A DNA stretch of 64,000 nucleotides from Himantopus leucocephalus (lineage: Eukaryota; Chordata; Aves; Charadriiformes; Recurvirostridae), in contig RSEF01000002.1 of assembly GCA_003993805.1 (NCBI GenBank), positions 72,581,837 to 72,645,836 of the forward strand, written 5' to 3'. The notes below the pieces were generated by a model that searched no databases, was not told the DNA's origin, and saw nothing but the letters and a program-made list of their open reading frames with translations. Shown here in pieces: positions 23,308 to 37,771 of this stretch. Positions within the stretch are counted from its first letter, which is position 1. The number at the start of each line of letters is the position of its first letter. A program made the position numbers and the translations under genes.

Positions 23308-26300
23308 CTGAAAAACAGTTTAAAAAAAAAAAACCTCAACAAAGATATATCGATTGAGTAAGCGGAAATCCTCAAGGCTATTCTTAAAGACTAAGCCAAG
23401 GAGAAAGATCCTTGAAAGAAGAAAACATTTCAATATGGTGTTAAAGGCACAAAGATCCCCTCTGGCATGTTTCCAAAATGCATGTAAGAGTTTCTTAAGC
23501 ACCACAGTGAAAAATTATCCCCTTATATTTTCAAAATGCACCCATGCCTAAAAATAGCATGCAGGTGAGGGCCTGGACAGACAAGAAATTAAGCTAAGGT
23601 AAGGTGGACTGCTACCCCACATTTGCCACCTTCTGGGAGCATGTATGAAACCAACCACCCTCGCTCAGCCATCTCACAGACATCTCTCCTGTGATAACCT
23701 GCCTGCGTGTGGGCTTCTGAGAGCTGAATCTGAGCTTCAGATTCAAATCCCTGAAGCATATGAGTAACACGACAGCATGTACACAATAACTGAACGTAGG
23801 TACACTGAAAAGTCTGGGCATGTCTTCTCAATGGTCTTGTCCCTTCATCTTTCCCGTTCAGACTGTTTAAGAGGCTCTGACTGGAGAGATGGAGAAGTAC
23901 TGGGCTTGTTGCTTGATTGAAAATGTAGGAATTGCTTCTCACTCACAAAATTCCACACTGTTCTGACAATGGCACTCTTTTTTTTTTGAAGCAGCTCTGC
24001 TGAAATGTCAACAGCACATCCATGGTGCCAAGGGAGAGCCACGATTGCTCTAAAACAGGTCAAATGTAGCTGTGACAATCTGTTCCCTCACAGAATTGCC
24101 CATATGGGCACACTGTTTACTGAAGCTTGCATGATGGCCCTGTTTTATCTGGCCATCAAGGTGTGCAACGGAATGCAGTGCAGGCTGAGATGCTTAAATA
24201 ATGGGTTTGTTACTGATTTCTCCTCATCAAATACTTTCATTCTGTACCCATACGCACATATAGTGACAGAATCTCCAGTCTCCTTTTTAGTTGCATACAA
24301 ATATATATTTTTTTTTACGCTTAATGAGCAATATTAGGTGAGCTATACAACACCTTATAGCACTAAATAATGATCTTTGCCGTGAGAGCCTCAGGCTATA
24401 ACTGGGCTGGGCACTTAAAAGACCTGAATTTGGAATGTGTCTGCTGGAGTCTAGATGAATAAATCTGGTTACTTGCTAAATCGCGTTGTGTTTTGACTCC
24501 TTTTCCCTTCAGATAGGTGAGAGATCCCTTTTTCTTTAAAGAGCTATTGTGAGGATAAAATTTTACATGTTTTGGAGCTGTTTGGATGAAGTCATATAAA
24601 TACAGACAGATGGCAGGGATCTGTCTGGGCCCACTTATATGAATATTTAACAGCCTGACTGGAAGAAGAAGGGGGTCACAGTCCAAACATTCAATAACCA
24701 GATTATCCACACTGCCTATTCCCAGTCTTTGTCTGCTGCTATTTGAGTAGCTGAAACTGGAGGGAGGGCTGTCACCACTGAAGTGGCAGTCACATCTAGT
24801 TAACAGCCAAGAAGAGAAAGATCTTCCTTTAACTTGCTCCTATTTACCTTCTACTTAATCAGATAAGTAGACACATACTCATTTTCCTCTTATATTAGGC
24901 AGGAATCCTCTCTTCAGTGGCCATGGTCTTTCTCACTTTTCTCTCTCATCTTTACAGACTGCTACGGGTGACCTAGTTGACACTTTCAACCACATAGCAC
25001 TTCTTTTCCTTCTCCTGAACAATTTTTTTCTGCATTTGCTTGATATTGGAGAAAGCATTCATCCACCTGCCCTAAATTCCTCTAACTGGCAGCTCCAGCT
25101 ATGCCACTTGATACAGATCACTAATATAACAGCCCTCCTTGATTTACACAGACTCTTTGCAGAGAGATTTTAGTCTGGCAAATTAGTTATCAAAATAAGG
25201 GAAATCTCAGACAAAACTTGCCCGTAGTCAAATCTTCCTGAAATAGTCATTTTCTCCCCAAAGAACCCATATGTACTACGCCATCATCTGACTTGTTCAC
25301 CACTGATCCACAGGCATCATTTTCTGCTCCAGTTCAGCTTCCATCATTCTGCCTCACAGGCGCCTGTCGCCTTTTATCCGGGGTCTGTGCAGGCACTAAT
25401 CTCTCAAGATACGCAGCTCTACGTGTGCTCGTGAGCAAAAGGGTCTGCTTTCTTTAGGAACTGCAGCCTGGGGACAATGTTTCTGCTGGGCATTCAGTGC
25501 CGTGCACAGCGGGGGTCAGTCCTTCACTGAGTGGGGCAGGGACCGCTTGGGACTGTCTCTGAGTACCAAATTATGATTATAAATATGGAAGAGAAGCCTA
25601 TGGGTTTTTACATCCCTGACATTCAAGAAAAAATGCCATTAGGATCAGTGTAAGTCAGGCACACATGCAGGGAAAAGGGAAGAGTCCTAAATATTTTTAT
25701 GGAGACAGGGAAAAGGTGAAGTCTTATGCTTACTCATTCTACCATTTCAAGCTTTTTGGAAAGGGTGAAGAAACCTTTTAATTACAGCAAATCCAAAATG
25801 CAAATGCTTTGAGACCCTTCTCACCTCTGTGCATACGCCGACAATATATGCTGTGCTCTCATCCCTGTCAGGGATTTAAACAGATTTTTGCTTGGTGCCC
25901 AGAAAGCTTTTATACTCTATTAAAGCTCGCGCAGGTTCTTTCAGCGTGACGCTGCTCAGCACTTGAGTCTGTGCACACTACAGATCTTTGTCTTCTCTGT
26001 AGCCGCAAAATCTGCAAGCAGCCACATTAGCTTTCTTGAAGCAGGGAGGAGAGAACATGGAAGGTTTGCTTAATTTAATTTAGAGAAATACTCTGGTGTG
26101 TTTATGCAACTAGAATAAGAAACAGGCGGATCAAAACACCATCGTCTTCTGCTCTCCTCCCTCTGCTCCCTTCTCAAAAGGAGAAGGAAAAAAGGCACAT
26201 TCTCTAAAGCAGCGACAGGCAGAGCAGAGGGCAGCGTGTGAGGAAAACCTCCCTTCCCAACACCCACAGTCTCATGCAAAGGCGCGCTCTGAGTGCAGGT

Positions 26301-27218
26301 GCCACAGGGGGATTCTCTGGGAACTGAGCCCCTTCTCCTCGCCTGGGGTTAGGGTCTAAGCCTGTCCACTTTTGGACAAGACTCTCTAAGAAACAATCAA
26401 CTGTTACTGCTTGTCATTCTACCAACGTGTTTTGCCGCTTCACACATCTTTGAAAATCACACCACAGCAGACAGCAAAAACTTCATTAATTACCTAAAAG
26501 CAGGGCAGTGCTGTCAGCTTGTAAAGTACAATATATTTGTCCATGGCAATAAGCAATAGAGGCAAATGTATCTCATTGTATGAAAGGATACACCCCCCCT
26601 TCCACATGCATCAAGAAATCTGGTCTACAGTGCTACAGTTCTTAATCAGGCAACTCCTGAGCATTGATTTCTGGAGTTCTTAAGTGAAAAGAAGAAAAAT
26701 AATTTAAGTACATATCATTCTTTTTGAGGGGTCAACACAGCCTTCACCCCAGTCTCTCTGCTTGGCTGTGCTTCAAAAAGCGGTGCCAGCCAGGCGGTAA
26801 GTGACATGACGTAGCACAGGATTTCTCTGCTCTGGCACGGAACAAGGGAGGGCTCGCTCCTGGCCAGCCTGAGTCCAAAGCTGAAGTCGGGTAACGTGTC
26901 TCTTCGCAAAGCTCCCAGGAGTGCAAGTTGATTCTGTGGAGTCCACCCACAGCTGCCATGCAGGGCTTCAGCCTGGGACCTGCTCTGTGCCCCACTGCTC
27001 CAGGCACAGCCAGCCAGGAACGCAAAGAACCTGCATTAACAGGCACTGTGCCATGGTGCTGGTAAGCCACCTGTGCCCACAGGTGTGGGGCCACGAGGTG
27101 GCAACCACATTAGACCCAATAGGTCTGCCTCCCTAAACCTCTCTGTCTTCTCCCTCGAGCAGGAAAACGGGAAAAAAACAAGTAATGGTGGATCTGGAAG
27201 ATCTGGAAGATGTCCATC
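23308..27218 (-). other. GFOD1: GFOD1 intron 1, 3' part
   Basis: This is the intron directly upstream of the terminal exon; its end is the A/T-rich acceptor tract at 23308-23330. I see no coding exon, RNA gene or mobile element. Frames such as those near 23589-23942 and 26744-27094 show no family resemblance. Confidence 0.6.
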
Positions 27219-27320
27219 CATAGAATCATAGAATGGTTTAGGTTGGAAGGGACCTTGAAGACCATCTAGTTCTAACCCCCCTGCCATAGGCAGGGACACC
27301 TCCCACTAGACCAACAACGA
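27219..27320 (-). mobile_element. CR1 LINE 3' tail (about 100 bases)
   Basis: Read on the minus strand it gives GTTGGTCTAGTGGGAGGTG, then the TCCCTGCCTATGGCAGG phrase, and ends in ATTCTATGATTCTATG, two units of the CR1 terminal 8-mer. It is severely 5'-truncated: sequence right of about 27320 no longer follows the CR1 consensus. Its orientation is the same as GFOD1 transcription. Confidence 0.9.
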
Positions 27321-30300
27321 TAGAGACCAGACCCCTAGGCCAACAACTTAGGTATAACTCACTCTAGCAGTCCTTAAAAATGTGAAAGGACATGAGTTTG
27401 AGCAAAACGACACAAAAGAATTGACTTCTAGGTTTGCTTGCTAAAGATGGCAACACCTTACGACTGCTTGGTTCCTCTTTGAAATGAATCATTTTCCAGA
27501 GCAGGTCCACATCACAGAACCTCTACTAACACCAGTGTCTTCTGGCTTCTCAGTGTCACACAAGGAAGGTTAAGGGCTGAATGGTCCATCTTAACTATTC
27601 TTTTTCTCCCAGGGGTGCATATATCCCCCAAGCCAAACCTCATCAACTTAGATACCAATCTGCATTTATTTTAACAAGGTTATTTAAGAACACTGATCTT
27701 CTCTGAAGAAGTAGATGTCTAACCAACTCTCTAGAAGCAGCTAAGCAAATAGAACAAAACTGTCTATAGCAAATAGAAGAAAATTGTCTATACTGTCATT
27801 GGTGCTACCATTCATTTCAGTGAAGATTTCTCTAGCACCTTATGCTGGAAAGTCGAATTGTAACCATGATCTAATGGCTTGTCACCCACCTCACAGTAAT
27901 TATTTTCATCAGGAAGTCATGTGATTTATTTGCAAACCTCAGCTTTCATTTCAGAAAAAGGAAGCCCTTGTCACGTGGAGACAATTTTGAAAGCCAAACA
28001 GCCCAGAAGTGAGTGCCAAGTAGGTACAGTCCAGGGTAGTAGTATTTACAATTTTTTCCATGCAAATGCAGGGGAAGAGTAAGGAGCTAGAGTAAGAATT
28101 TAACTCCTGGTTTTGAAATGCCTGGTGTTTGCAGCTCTTCATTTTACAGACAGCTCTAGCTCCTTGGCTACCAGCAGCCCAAGATTCTTTGTCCCTGTAA
28201 CTTTCCTGTGCCGCACAGCCTCAAACCGAGCAGACCTCCTGGGCCCACAGTGCAGGGAGGGTAGAGTGGCCATAACCGGCACAGGCTTCATCAGTCATGA
28301 AGCCTGCAATGTCAGCTCTTTTTTTTTCCCCATCTGCTCTGATTGTTTTAAATAAGGAGAGAAATATTTTCACATAAAAAAATCCAACTAATTAAAAAAA
28401 GTGTCCGTCACTGAACTGAAGTAAAACTAGACCACTATCTGTTCAGCTCAGGACATGAGGCCCCAATACAGTATTTTCTCCTCCTCCTAGTCACAAGAAA
28501 ATCCAAAAGGGCTCTATTTGGAGCCTGAGCATATAATCAAAACTTTCACTGGCACCAGATTCATTAGTTAGCAGTCGCTACCTATAGCTCTTGGTCAGAG
28601 GGGTGGGGGGGGTGAGAGAAAGGGCAAAATAAGGTTTTGGTTCACGAAGCTAAATTAGCCAGAAAAAAAATACATTTCTAAAGCTAAAGAGGAACTGTGA
28701 ACACTCCAGGAATAGTCTGAGAGTTTCAGGAGAAACAGGAGGAGTGGAAGAGCATGCTTACCGGTTATTTCAAATGGATGATTTTAAACATTTGTATTGG
28801 ATTACAGTGTCTTCTTTAAATACAGTTTTATTTTTTAAAAAACAAGCTAATACAAAATTACATTCCAAATGGTGACAATACACATTACCATTAATACGGT
28901 TACAATAAATAAATATGGGCAAATTTTTCTTCTCAGATTTTGACCATTGCAGCTGCTGTTGTTGCCTTTGGATCCTATACAGAATCAGAGGGGAAATCAT
29001 CTTTGGCACTCATTCCTGTTCACAGCTTGTAGGACATGTTGCAATGATATGTGCTGTATTATTAGTACACATATTATTAGTTGTAATCAGATCACGGTTT
29101 CCATCCTAATGCAGTTTGACATGGTTTGCAAATACAAAACAGTATCATCTAACACATGAATGAGGAGTATCTCATTCACAGTTTTCCAGCATTGTAACAC
29201 TGAAAAAATAGGAGGGATACTCAGCACTTTTATAAATAAGATATACAGCTAATCTTATAAATGTACCCAAGTCAACAAACAAAAAGTAGCAAGTTTAGTT
29301 AAATATACTTTGTGGCAAATCAGTCATTTTGGTCATACTGACAAAAGACCTTTCCTTAGGAATGTACCAAAGTCCATAGTCAAAACAAATGGCTTAAATC
29401 AAAAGTCACTACTTCTCATTTTAATAGTTGATTTACAGCAATTTGCTCTTCTGCACAGATGTACACTCATTGTCAATTCTGTGGTTTTGCACAGAAACCA
29501 TCTCAGAAACTACATTAGGCACCAGGAGGCAGCACGTGGTTCCCTACAGCTAAATTGATGTTTGATATAAGCTGAGTATCAGTAGAACTGTGCATATTGC
29601 AAATTCCCATACTAGACAGAGATCTGTTTGCGATACTAATTATGTTAGTGGATGGTACTACTGCAACCCCACTGGATATTCAGAAAATGTCTTTCCATTT
29701 CTTCAAATTCTGGTATATACCTATATGCAAAAACATACAGAATTGTTTTTTCCCTCAGTAATAATGACTTCAGAAATCCTCGCAGCTGTTTGAACCATTC
29801 CCTTCTATCTTCTTCTTTCAAATTTGCAAAAGATACAACATTTGGAGGCTGTAATTTAGTCAGGCCCTCAAAAAAATCTCATGGCAATACTTGAAGACTC
29901 TGAACACAACCAGAGGTTGGTAATGCAGAAGTTCTCTTTCCCTTCCAAATCCATCACTCCCTAAGAAACCCAGAAGAAAATGTAAGTGATCTGAGCTGTA
30001 ACTGTGCTGAACTGTTGACTGCAGAAGAGACCCGCAGAGCTAAAAGCAGATTTTTGTGAAACAGTAAAAAGCACTATTTTTGCTGTTTCAGAACTGTCTT
30101 TATGATAATCTCACAGTCATGGTCCCTTTTGTATGGAGCTGGAACAAACCAGTTCGGTATTATTATGTATTTCTAGCAGACATGTACCAAGGAGAGAGAC
30201 ACAACACTGCAAATGCCTCTTGGAAATTGTATGCAAATACAGAATTTGAAGGCAGTAGCTCATACAGCCACTGTCCATTTATTTTAAGTTTTGATAGCTG

Positions 30301-32235
30301 GGGTGGCTCTTCAGTCTCTCAGAGATACCGCAATCGTATAGTCAGTTTAGCCTGCTACAAGGATGATAAGCCACAAATCTTTAGCACCATAAATCATGAT
30401 TTTCTGATCTGCTGTTCAACCACTGCATATTACTTGGTGAGCAGTATCCCCTGTTAATTACAACTCCACAAACGGCTCCTTCCCAGCTCAGCTGCAGATG
30501 ATAACTATAAGGATGCTCTGGCCCCTCGCTGTTAGCAGCAGGCAACGCCCCGGCCCCCAGGCACCGTTTCCAAACAGTCACCTCAACAAAAAGTGCTTCT
30601 TTCGTTTGGCTGTCTTGCCACAAAGCTGCTGTAAGGCCTAGAGGGATATCGTGCTCATTAATATGGAGCTCATCTGGGTGTTGGAGCAGTGGGAAGGGCC
30701 TGGAAACCTGGGCATCGTGAGGACCCAAGTGAAGCCCATAGTCCTGCTTCCCTCCTGGGGCTCCCAGGGGAACCCAAGGCGGCCATGGGGGGTTTCTGGA
30801 ATCGCTCCAGATGAGCAAACAGCAGCAGGGGATGCAGCAGAGGAAAGCGGGAAGGTGGCTGAGGGAACAGGTAAGTGGAGAGGAGAAGGAACGGAAAGGA
30901 AGAACTCTACAACAAGGAAAGGAGGATGCTGGAAGGGGCTGGTGCAAACAGCCCGGAGGAGCTCCTGCCACTGGAGGAGCTGCACAGCAAGCCCTAATGG
31001 GACCAGAAACATCCCCAGTCCTCAGAGGTCCATCCTAAAAGGCTCTTCTTCAGTCCAATATTTGTGTGAGCCCTGCTAGCATCTTTTCTGCAGAGAAAAA
31101 ATAACGATGGAGAAGAAAGAAATAGATTTCAGAGAAAACAAGCATCCTTCTGCACCCAGAGACTGGACAGGAGGGAGAGATGATGAAGAAAAAGCATTTA
31201 GATCCAAATGGTGACATGTGTGTGAGTTAAGCTATTGACCAATATGTACATCAGGATAGAGAAATATAATACTGGGATGGGCTATTCTATGGGCCTGATA
31301 TTATTTTCTGATGCATTACATGTGGACATGTGTGAATTGCATACTGCATAGTGATAAAAAGTTTTTGAATCCCTCAGAAAGTGGTCTAAATAAATATGGA
31401 TATGTACATTTCTAGCAAGAGGAGTGCAAAATCTGATAGAGGGCTGCTCTGCTCTGGGAAATGAGGAGCGATTTCTGAGCCATCTCATAAAAACAATCAC
31501 TCAGGTGATTAGAAAACCTTTTCACACAGGACAGGGATTTTTTTATTAGTATATAGAGGTGTCTCTGCTATTATTAGATGCTGCTGCTGTCGATATTGCG
31601 ATACAGTAATAATTATAGTAACAATAAGAACAATGGTTGTATTTATTGTATTCAGTGCATGATCTGTCACTCAGTTCTTTGAGTGGCATGAAAAACGCAT
31701 TTATTTCAATCAATACATCTGCCAGGGGAAAATTGATGGCAAGACAATGTTTCTTTGAGGAAACCTTATTTAACAAAACTTTTGACAAGGAGATAAATCT
31801 GGATGATGAATGCCTAACAAGATTGGCATCAGTCACGGCTCTAACATTGGCCAAGGCAATCTTTGTTAATCACAGATATGTATAGCTGTTGCAAAAAATC
31901 GAGTTACTATAGCATAATGAGTCATAGCTCATGAACTGATTCATATTAACAGGGCATGTGTGTATTGCTAGTCTGCTCTAAGTGTGAAGGAAAATAACAG
32001 TGACTGAAGGAACATATTTTCCTTCACAGCTGAAACAGACGGCGAATGCGCACAGGGAGTAATACACCACCCTGCTGACAAGGAACAGCTCATTTGGCCA
32101 CAGCAAATCAATGGCTTATACAGATTTTACAAACCCTGCATCTCTTCCTCTGCATCAAAACATTATGAAGTAAAAGAACACGTGCACTCTTACATTTTAT
32201 AGTCAACTGGGATGAGATGCACTTCACAAATATTA
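27321..32235 (-). other. GFOD1: GFOD1 intron 1, continued
   Basis: No gene is supported. A perfect plus-strand splice-donor word (ACAG|GTAAGT) occurs near 30868-30877 in a GA-rich stretch with open frames on both strands (30651-31079), which could be part of a non-coding RNA, but there is no other evidence. The rest is ordinary AT-rich intronic DNA. Confidence 0.5.
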
Positions 32236-32335
32236 NNNNNNNNNNNNNNNNNNNNNNNNNNNNNNNNNNNNNNNNNNNNNNNNNNNNNNNNNNNNNNNNN
32301 NNNNNNNNNNNNNNNNNNNNNNNNNNNNNNNNNNN
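32236..32335. other. Assembly gap (100 N)
   Basis: Exactly 100 N, the conventional placeholder for a scaffold gap of unknown length. Apparent open frames crossing it are meaningless. Confidence 0.98.
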
Positions 32336-35300
32336 ATTTGTTCCAATTACTCTCAATCCCTCCATTCAACTTCTAGAGCAAAATGCACGCCATCAGTCCA
32401 GTACATTATAATACCTTTCTTTTCCACAGTAATGAAATCACAGGGCAATCACAGCCTATGGTCGATCTCTATTCTCCTGAGGCATTATTATCTGTATTTA
32501 AATATGTTTCTTTTTGTGTTAGCTGACAACAACTAAATGCCCAGCTGTTATAAAGGCTTTGGGAGGATTAGGAAATCAGGCAGTTCAATTTTCTTTCAGC
32601 TTGCCTTTCCATCACAGAATTGTTTACGCTTACTGAGTCAGACAAATTTATGGCTGATAATTAGAGTTAATTTTCTTTATGTTTCTCTTGCCTACCCTTT
32701 CTACCCCTACTAAAACTAGCAAGTTGTAATCGGGTACTAAATAAAAAAACTGACAGAAGATAAACATCAGACTAATGCCGGTGAGTAACTAATACAGCCA
32801 TTAGTTTGGCAGATTTGTACAGGATTCATGAAGCTTTATGAACATTTAAAAATTACATCTCACCAGCCAAATGACAGGGAAAGTACAGGAAACCCAAGCC
32901 TTAAAAAAACCGCACAACCCTACAAGTTGTAGGGTCAGATCCCTATCTGTATCTCATATGGCATCACCACGCAGAGCAGCAAAGCCTGTACTCTCCCTGC
33001 ACTGCATATTTCAGAATTGTTTTTCTTCAGTAAACATTCAGTGATACTATCAGTTTGTATGAGTGCACTGCAGTTTCTAGTATTATCCTTTCTACATGCT
33101 GATTATATGAAGCATCAGCTTTGCTAACTACTTAACCCAGACCCTGCTCCAAACCTTATTTCTCTGCAATATTTTCATCTTGAATATTTCTACTTCTTTT
33201 CCGCCCAGTGAAGTTTGAAGGATCTCTGTGCTGAAGAAAATGTGTGTCTGGATGAATGGAGCATGCATTTGACCTAATTTTTTGATACAAGTGGTTAAAA
33301 TGAATTCTAAAATCATTACTCACGTTCCCAAATACTGTACTGACTACAGACACCAAAGCACCCAACTGTGGACTGGGATGCACTAGCATAACCGGATGCA
33401 TTTGAAAACTGCATCCCCTGCCCCCATTTTGACTTGAGTATATAAGCATATACAGACAGATGCACACACATGCAGAGAAAGGAACGTGAAAAAGAGTCCC
33501 TTTTGCATACCTAAATACAACTACATGGCAGGTGGAGGTGAGCAGTGTTACTCCTTTCATTCGGTAGTGTGTGTATGCACATTTGATGTCTCCCTGTGTG
33601 CATCTGCATGTACAGGCTCACACCATAAATCACGTCTTCTCTCTACAGCTGCAGAAATTGAAAATGTAAATTTATAATTATTGGGCAAACCCTACAAGAG
33701 CCCATAAGGCTGTGCTTAGCAGTGGAACCAGATTTTCCAGAGCAATGTGAAGTTATGCAGGGATGGACAAATACCAGGTTGCAAAACACATCTTGGGGAG
33801 GAGAACATTCTCTCAGTGGTTTCATACTCATGTCAGCAGGTCCCCTCTCTGCTCACTGCGTGGCCTCAGCAGCAGTACTGGGGAGACTGACATGACTGCT
33901 CCACTCTCAAGAAAGGCCTCGGCAGAGAGGAAGAGAAAAGTCAGGAAGCAAAAGGTGTCAAGATGAAACAGGTCAGCTGGACCAATCTCCCAACCTCACC
34001 TAAGGGGCTCAAGGCTGCCTCTTCTATCTGCTCGTTTCTGGTGTGCCATTTCACCGGCATCTGGGAGATTACAAAAGCATATAGACAACAGTCAGTCTGC
34101 AGGACAGTATTTTTCCACCTGCCTAGGTCATCAAAGTTTGCCTAAGACTATTTAGATAAGACCATGGCTCAATTCTTCATGGCTTCTCATTTCTGCTTCA
34201 CAGTCTACGTCCTCTGCTCAGACCAGTGGTGGTTTTCACATCTTGCCAAGAACAGCAAGGATCAGGACCACAGAACACCCAGCTGAAGAAAGTTAGTTAG
34301 CTTGGCAGACATAAGAAAATCAAGCCTGTTTAATTAAAAAGCTGATCATAATGAAATCCCTTTGTTGGGATGCTCTCAAGCCAAAATACGTTCTCATAGA
34401 AAGCCCCACCTCTCCGAGTGAGCGTTGAGTAGCACAGCTCTATCCCAGCCATTACTGGGTCTGGTTCCTTCAGTCCAGTCCCACTCCCATTTTGAAGTTA
34501 ATGAGAATTTGATAATAGAGTTTTCCAGGGAGTTGGCATCAGGCCTTAGCAAGATTCAGGTCAAATTTACTTCCGCTGTAATCCCATTAATTAAAGTAGT
34601 CACACTGGCCATTGGTCTGGCTCTTCGAGCAACATGGTCAATGGAACAACAGTGAATAGATGACAAGCAAACTGTGGTTTAAACTAACTACACTTTCGTT
34701 AAGTTCTCATCCAACACTACTTCAGAATTCTCAGGTTCTTTGAGAAACTTCTAAATAAATTATAAAGCCCCCCCCACACACACAAAGACAGCAGCCTTAG
34801 AATTGGTATACTTTCTCAGGTAGTATTTTATTCCTGTCAGCGAGAGCTAAGTACCACTAAAAAGGAGCCATAAACCCATTTTGAAAAGCAGCAGCGAGAA
34901 TGGATCAAAGTGAATCAGCAATTCTAACTATGTGAGATGCTGACATCGTGCTTCCCTGGCTCCAACCCTGGGTCCACGAGAAAGATGGATGCTTGATTAA
35001 TTACTCCCCAGACTGCAGAGCTTACACAAGAGCCAAGGACTCAGCGGCAGCCCAGCCAGCTGACTCAGATAGCAATAACTCATCAATTGCAATCTGCCTG
35101 GATGCCAGATTGCCCTGTCTGCAGTCAGTCCACAGACTAATCCTCATGAAAGGGTTTCTTGGAAAATGCCATTCACGGTCATGCTGGCTAAGAGTGCACT
35201 GGACAAGACACAGCCACGCTACAGTAGCAGCTGAAGCTGTATTCCACTATGCTTTTCCACAGCTTGCTGTAATGGGAGACTGGGAACTCTTCCCCACCAC

Positions 35301-37771
35301 TGAAAATCTGCTGGAAAACACGTCAACACTAGAATGTTTCCCCATTATGTTCAGTAGGCTGGATCTAGTCAATTATGGTAGCCCAATTTGACACGTTCTT
35401 TATCAACCTGAATGCCTCAATCCATTTGTATTGTAATCCCAGGACCCCCTTGTGCTAGATGCTCCACAAGCACACAATGGAAAACGAGACCCTGTTCGAA
35501 ACAGGCTTTGTTTTAGCATGGACCAGAAAGACAGGTCAACGTGGGTAGTTCCTCTCGCTGTGCCACCTTCAGACAGACCTTCTTGCTACAGGAGAAGTGC
35601 AGCCCAGGCTGCCGTATCTTATGCTGCTCTGAGCTCGCTGCAAGGCTATATTCGGATCTTATCCCTCTGAAGCCCCAGGAGAACTTGAAGTAATATTCAA
35701 GGGGTAGAAACTTAAAGGGGAGAGCTCTCCTGCACTTGACCTGTGCCACAGTGGGTGAAAGAAACGTAATTTTTATCCACCTACACTCTTACAGGTACAT
35801 ATCTCATTCAATGAAGAATAAAATACCTGTAAAGTAGGTCAGTAATTCTTAGAAAGCACTTGCACTTACGTTTCCTTTCAGAAGCTGCGTAACACACTGA
35901 TCTCCAAGGAAAAGGAGGGCAGAAAGGAGGCATTTTCAAGTGAGTAAGAATCACTTTATTTCTGAATGACAGTATGCGGCTAGAAGCCTAAAGCCCTTCA
36001 ACTACTGCATTTTTCAATCACAGATTTGGCTCAGATTGCTATGCAAAACAGCCCTAGAAAGACTTTTTCAACCTAGTAATACTGTTTTCCCCACATACAG
36101 GCTGTTTTCTACCTGTAGCCCCTAAAGAAGAAGAATGAGCAGGAACTCACGAGGAGAAATATCACAGTGGGCACGGACAGTTTTCACTGTAAGTCCTATT
36201 GAGATGCTAACTCTGATTGATCTTCCCACAGAGCACCTCTCCACTCAAACATGGCAACTCAGGAGGCCCAGGGTTGGGATGCTAGAAAGAAGCTTAGGCT
36301 AATTAATTGCATTTCTTTTTTTCTGACTGCAGTGTTTTTCTGCCCTGCTGGATACTAAGAGGCCAGCACTGGTTCCTCTGATTAACAGTACCTCATCGTG
36401 AAATCAAAAGAAAAGCTGCAGGCTAAAGAAAACTGGATTTTTGTTAGCAAGGATTTGCTCTTGGCGAATAATTATAATTGCCAATGTTAAAAGGAGATTG
36501 TGAATTAACTACAGCAGACATAAAAAATAAATTTGGAAAAAAGCTTTCAATAATTACAGTGCATATGTCAAATGGAAATTACTCCAATTTGCATAGCTCT
36601 GCAGTCACACTGTACAATATCTCAAGTGGCTTCATAACAACAAGCTCGTATCTTTAAAATCATTTAATATAGCCCAGGGTTTTAATAACCCAAAAGACAC
36701 TTCAGTAAGTACAGACGGAAAGCTAGCCTAGGATTCTTCATTTTTTTAGGCCATGTCTACACACAGTTCGTTATTATTTCATAACGATGCATTAAAAAAC
36801 ATACCATCCCCACCCCCAAGCACACACATGGTTTTACTGATAAAAAGTACTTTATTGTGGTTTGGCTTATTTCTATAGGTCATCTTTTATTCCAGTATAA
36901 CCAGCAACATTAGAAGCCACACCAACTGCAACTCTGCATGTAAAACATAATGTCCCTCATCTTACACCAGGACTAATTTCCATGCAGGTCAGACCGACAG
37001 CTCCTTGGGAGGTCTGAATTATTTGTGATGTGCTTCAGTCTGGATGAAGTTTCTGGTTAGAAACCTGAATGTGACCATGTGTGGGCGGATTTAGAGAAGA
37101 GCTTTGCTCTGCACTCCAGCTGAGGATCACAGGCTCACGGGCCATCAGAGAGGACCCCTCCGGGCCAGTCACATAAGGGTGCCACTCGGGTCTTGTGTGT
37201 TGCGGCACTGATTCCAAATTCATATGCTTGTTGCTGCTTTGGAATGGAGGAAATTTATTAAAACCACCCTCTTATTTTCCCTTTCATTTATGACTCCAGC
37301 CTATTTGAACTTGAACTGGAAATCTTCGTGCTGAACAGAAGGCTCCCTAGGACATGTCAGAGCTGAGCTTTTTGGCCCTTCAGTGTCATCACCTACTTCC
37401 ATCTTAACTGCAAGTTTGTACCTCCACCTGTCACAGAAGAAACTGGAGTCAGATTGTCAGATTATCCCTTTGCAGGAACAAGGATAACCAACAGGTAACC
37501 ACAGTGTTATTGAAAGCAGCCACGGGTCAGTTATGGACCGCAGTTCACTCACTGATCTCAAAGCACTTGATGAAGCCAAGCAGGTATCAACCTCCCTCTG
37601 CAATGACCAAAGAAAGAGGAGTCACGAAGTTTGATGATTTCTCCTGGTACAGATATTGTGACAGTGGCAAAAGCAGCAACCATATCTAACCTCTTCCTCC
37701 TAGCACCTGCAGGAATTACACCATCCTATCAGCTTTTCCATCCAATTTTGCAATCATTTCCACTTTTCTTT
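32336..37771 (-). other. GFOD1: GFOD1 intron 1, continued
   Basis: No gene is supported. The segment near 34460-34560 (TTTGAAGTTAATGAGAATTTG ... GGCATCAGGCC) resembles a very old amniote interspersed repeat. A block at about 36430-36690 looks like a conserved non-coding element. The stretch from about 36750 to 36910, opening GGCCATGTCTACACAC, may be a decayed DNA-transposon relic, with low certainty. Confidence 0.45.
36430..36690. promoter_or_regulatory. Candidate conserved non-coding element
   Basis: Dense in developmental factor-like motifs: ATAATTATAATTG near 36467-36479, TAATTAC near 36551-36557 and a perfect POU octamer ATTTGCAT at 36587-36594, with no simple repeats or stop-free frame. 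This is a judgement from texture only; conservation was not measured. Confidence 0.3.

Noticed and set aside
30381..31079. Frames of 196 and 142 codons on opposite strands
   Set aside because: The frames overlap on opposite strands, have no homology I recognise, and the composition is locally GC- and GA-rich. A non-coding RNA exon is possible but not supported.
32108..32411. Frames crossing the N gap
   Set aside because: The translation runs through 100 unknown bases, so the frames carry no information.
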